From Acidobacteriota bacterium (lineage in GTDB: Bacteria > Acidobacteriota > Terriglobia > Bryobacterales > Bryobacteraceae), in assembly GCA_026394095.1 (NCBI GenBank), contig JAPKYY010000831.1:1-14533 (forward strand): 14,533 nt of DNA, written 5' to 3'. Positions within the stretch are counted from its first letter, which is position 1; the number at the start of each line of letters is the position of its first letter. A program made the position numbers and the translations under genes. Shown one piece after another: positions 14,201-14,533 of the stretch. The notes under the pieces are model-generated. The model searched no databases. It was not told the DNA's origin and saw only the letters and a list, made by a program, of their open reading frames with translations.

Positions 14201-14533
14201 CTGGAATTGCCTTTTGGCAAAGGCCGCAAGCTCTGGAATTCTGCTGGCCGATTTCCCAATGCAATCATTGGCGACTGGCAATTGCAGGCCGTCTGGCAGC
14301 GCAACACGGGTGCTCCGATCACTTTCGGCAATCTCGCTTTGATTGGCGATATTCGCTCACTGCCTGCCCAAACCCAGACCTTCGACACCTGGTTCAACAC
14401 TGCAATTTTCAATCGGGTTCCCGCTCAGCAACTCGCCTCCAACGTACGCACGCTTTCCTCGCGCTTCTCCGGGGTACGCATTCCTGGTCAGGAGACCTGG
14501 GATATTTCTGCGCTAAAGAATTTCAGGGTCACC
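11219..14533 (+). CDS. Second Oar-like TonB-dependent receptor (3' end outside window)
   Basis: The frame from ATG 11219 is open for 1105 codons to the right edge without a stop. It begins with a signal peptide (MIQGCPFQIILVSCLIATASA, cleavage before Gln22), then a carboxypeptidase-regulatory domain at about 27-105 (IAGRVTDSGGAVIAKAEL, GLYELPYLAPGIYSFIA), a plug at about 115-245 (LELPLPGG, VNGVRPGNTEFTIDGTP, GRAPGGNVNLVLRSG) and most of a beta-barrel (YLQDDWRLSKTITINAGIRYD, FAPRLGIAWQMRPRTVIRAGYG, FGKGRKLW). It is a paralogue of the receptor at 5439-9044, sharing the GLxFAGVGG and PRxGxAxxxxxRxxxRxGxGxY landmarks, but is clearly diverged. The last strands and C-terminal signal are cut off. 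There is no Shine-Dalgarno; a TATACT six bases upstream suggests a leaderless message. The ligand is unknown. The large frames seen on other strands here are shadows. Confidence 0.93.
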   Translation, partial: MIQGCPFQIILVSCLIATASAQDIRGRIAGRVTDSGGAVIAKAELRATNTSTGIQIPAETNEAGLYELPYLAPGIYSFIASAPGFKRFERKAIEVRVGERLQVDAVLEVGDVNEAVTVTGEAQLIESSTATIGQVVDRKRLLELPLPGGNSLALARLSQGVQNFGAPNHPSLGPAVEVLSSISVNGVRPGNTEFTIDGTPAMWGTNASVAPPAEMVAEFKVQTATYDAALGRAPGGNVNLVLRSGTNKFHGMVYNFHNNQVLTAMDLFQRQLLASGPLTDERKAQANPRNILNRFGTNFSGPLVLPKLYDGHNKTFWIYGFEGLTRPGIERGNSLYTVPTLAQRKGDFSGLLPLGPSYQVYDPATITAVSGGRFSRLPFAGNIIPASRLDQTAQKINPLWLEPNTTGTTDGRNNYQRLPGSYNEYRSHTAKLDHNFSNNHRAFLRYNRWYQLFSSGDLLGNGTNGTDRFRRNWGFGADDVYVFSPSFLMNLRWGFARTEQTFIPLASNFDLNSLGFSSQLINSIDPAARYLTQIAPAGIQTISNAARSTTTANYHTWAADFTKSLSRHTLRFGAEYRLYREHTYNFALVTPQLTFGNTYTRGPLDNSPVDPIGQGYASFLLGLPTDGQQNVVDSLAEQSKTTAFYLQDDWRLSKTITINAGIRYDLDSPATERFNRSIRGFDFSTPSPIEAQAKVNYAASPIPELPVANFKATGGLLFAGVGGQPRGLWQADRNNFAPRLGIAWQMRPRTVIRAGYGIYFVPLGVDRTTVNQSGFSLRNSLVASTDNGLTYSSSLSNPFPAGLAQPQRAAGGLSTDIGRAISFFNARPNNGYQQRFSFSLQHQIGQWLAEASYVGNRGTALQVSRPLNPIPNQQLSQSPVRDQAAIDRLSRQVNNPFFPLPLTDIAGRTVAASQLLRPFPQYSGLSTDLPIGYSWYHSLQTRLERRFSRGFTINLGHTWSKLMEANSFLNAGDSQLEEVISDLDRTHRFTGSGILELPFGKGRKLWNSAGRFPNAIIGDWQLQAVWQRNTGAPITFGNLALIGDIRSLPAQTQTFDTWFNTAIFNRVPAQQLASNVRTLSSRFSGVRIPGQETWDISALKNFRVT

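Noticed and set aside
1..14533. CRISPR arrays, tRNA or rRNA genes, insertion sequences, phage or defence islands
   Set aside because: No regularly spaced repeats, no transposase or integrase motifs and no RNA-gene signatures were seen; the MNT/HEPN remnant is the only defence- or toxin-like element.

Overview
The window reads as ordinary high-coding-density chromosome of a soil-type bacterium, most likely an acidobacterium of the Bryobacter/Solibacter kind. The reasons are two very large Oar-like TonB receptors with N-terminal carboxypeptidase-regulatory domains, an FG-GAP/ASPIC-UnbV secreted protein, a TPR protein and an S9 peptidase, all in moderately GC-rich DNA. The taxonomy is inferred from gene content and was not tested.

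Layout. (1) Positions 2-5378, all on the + strand: the 3' part of an inositol-3-phosphate synthase gene; a small membrane-anchored hypothetical protein; an overlapping HTTM (vitamin K-dependent gamma-carboxylase-like) membrane protein with a C-terminal DCC thiol-oxidoreductase domain; a secreted S9 prolyl-oligopeptidase-type peptidase; a broken MNT nucleotidyltransferase antitoxin gene followed by an intact HepT-like HEPN toxin gene; a YhbY RNA-binding protein; and a 42-residue, very acidic small ORF. (2) 5389-5426: a strong bidirectional hairpin terminator. (3) 5439-9044, - strand: a complete 1201-residue Oar-like TonB receptor. (4) 9184-10513, + strand: an FG-GAP/ASPIC-UnbV gene split by a frameshift near 9410. 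(5) 10515-11183, - strand: a TPR protein. (6) From 11219 off the right edge, + strand: a second Oar-like TonB receptor, open for all 1105 codons visible. No tRNA, rRNA, CRISPR array or insertion sequence was seen, and no gene-free stretch reaches 300 bases.

How the parts relate. The right half is a cell-envelope group (two receptors, a secreted beta-propeller protein, a TPR protein), probably concerned with outer-membrane uptake or surface functions; the substrate cannot be told. The left half mixes metabolism, membrane and RNA functions. Its most notable point is the join at about 4290-4308. There the 3' end of the peptidase gene runs into an N-terminally truncated antitoxin gene: the nucleotidyltransferase GS motif is still in the DNA but lies out of reach of any start codon, while the neighbouring HEPN RNase toxin keeps its full active-site motif. 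A second theme is initiation. Several genes have a TATAC-type -10 element placed so that transcription would begin at or next to the start codon, suggesting leaderless messages, and one such element looks bidirectional. I did not find a clearly new multi-gene system. The strongest leads are the apparently antitoxin-damaged MNT/HEPN module and the HTTM-DCC fusion with its overlapping partner.
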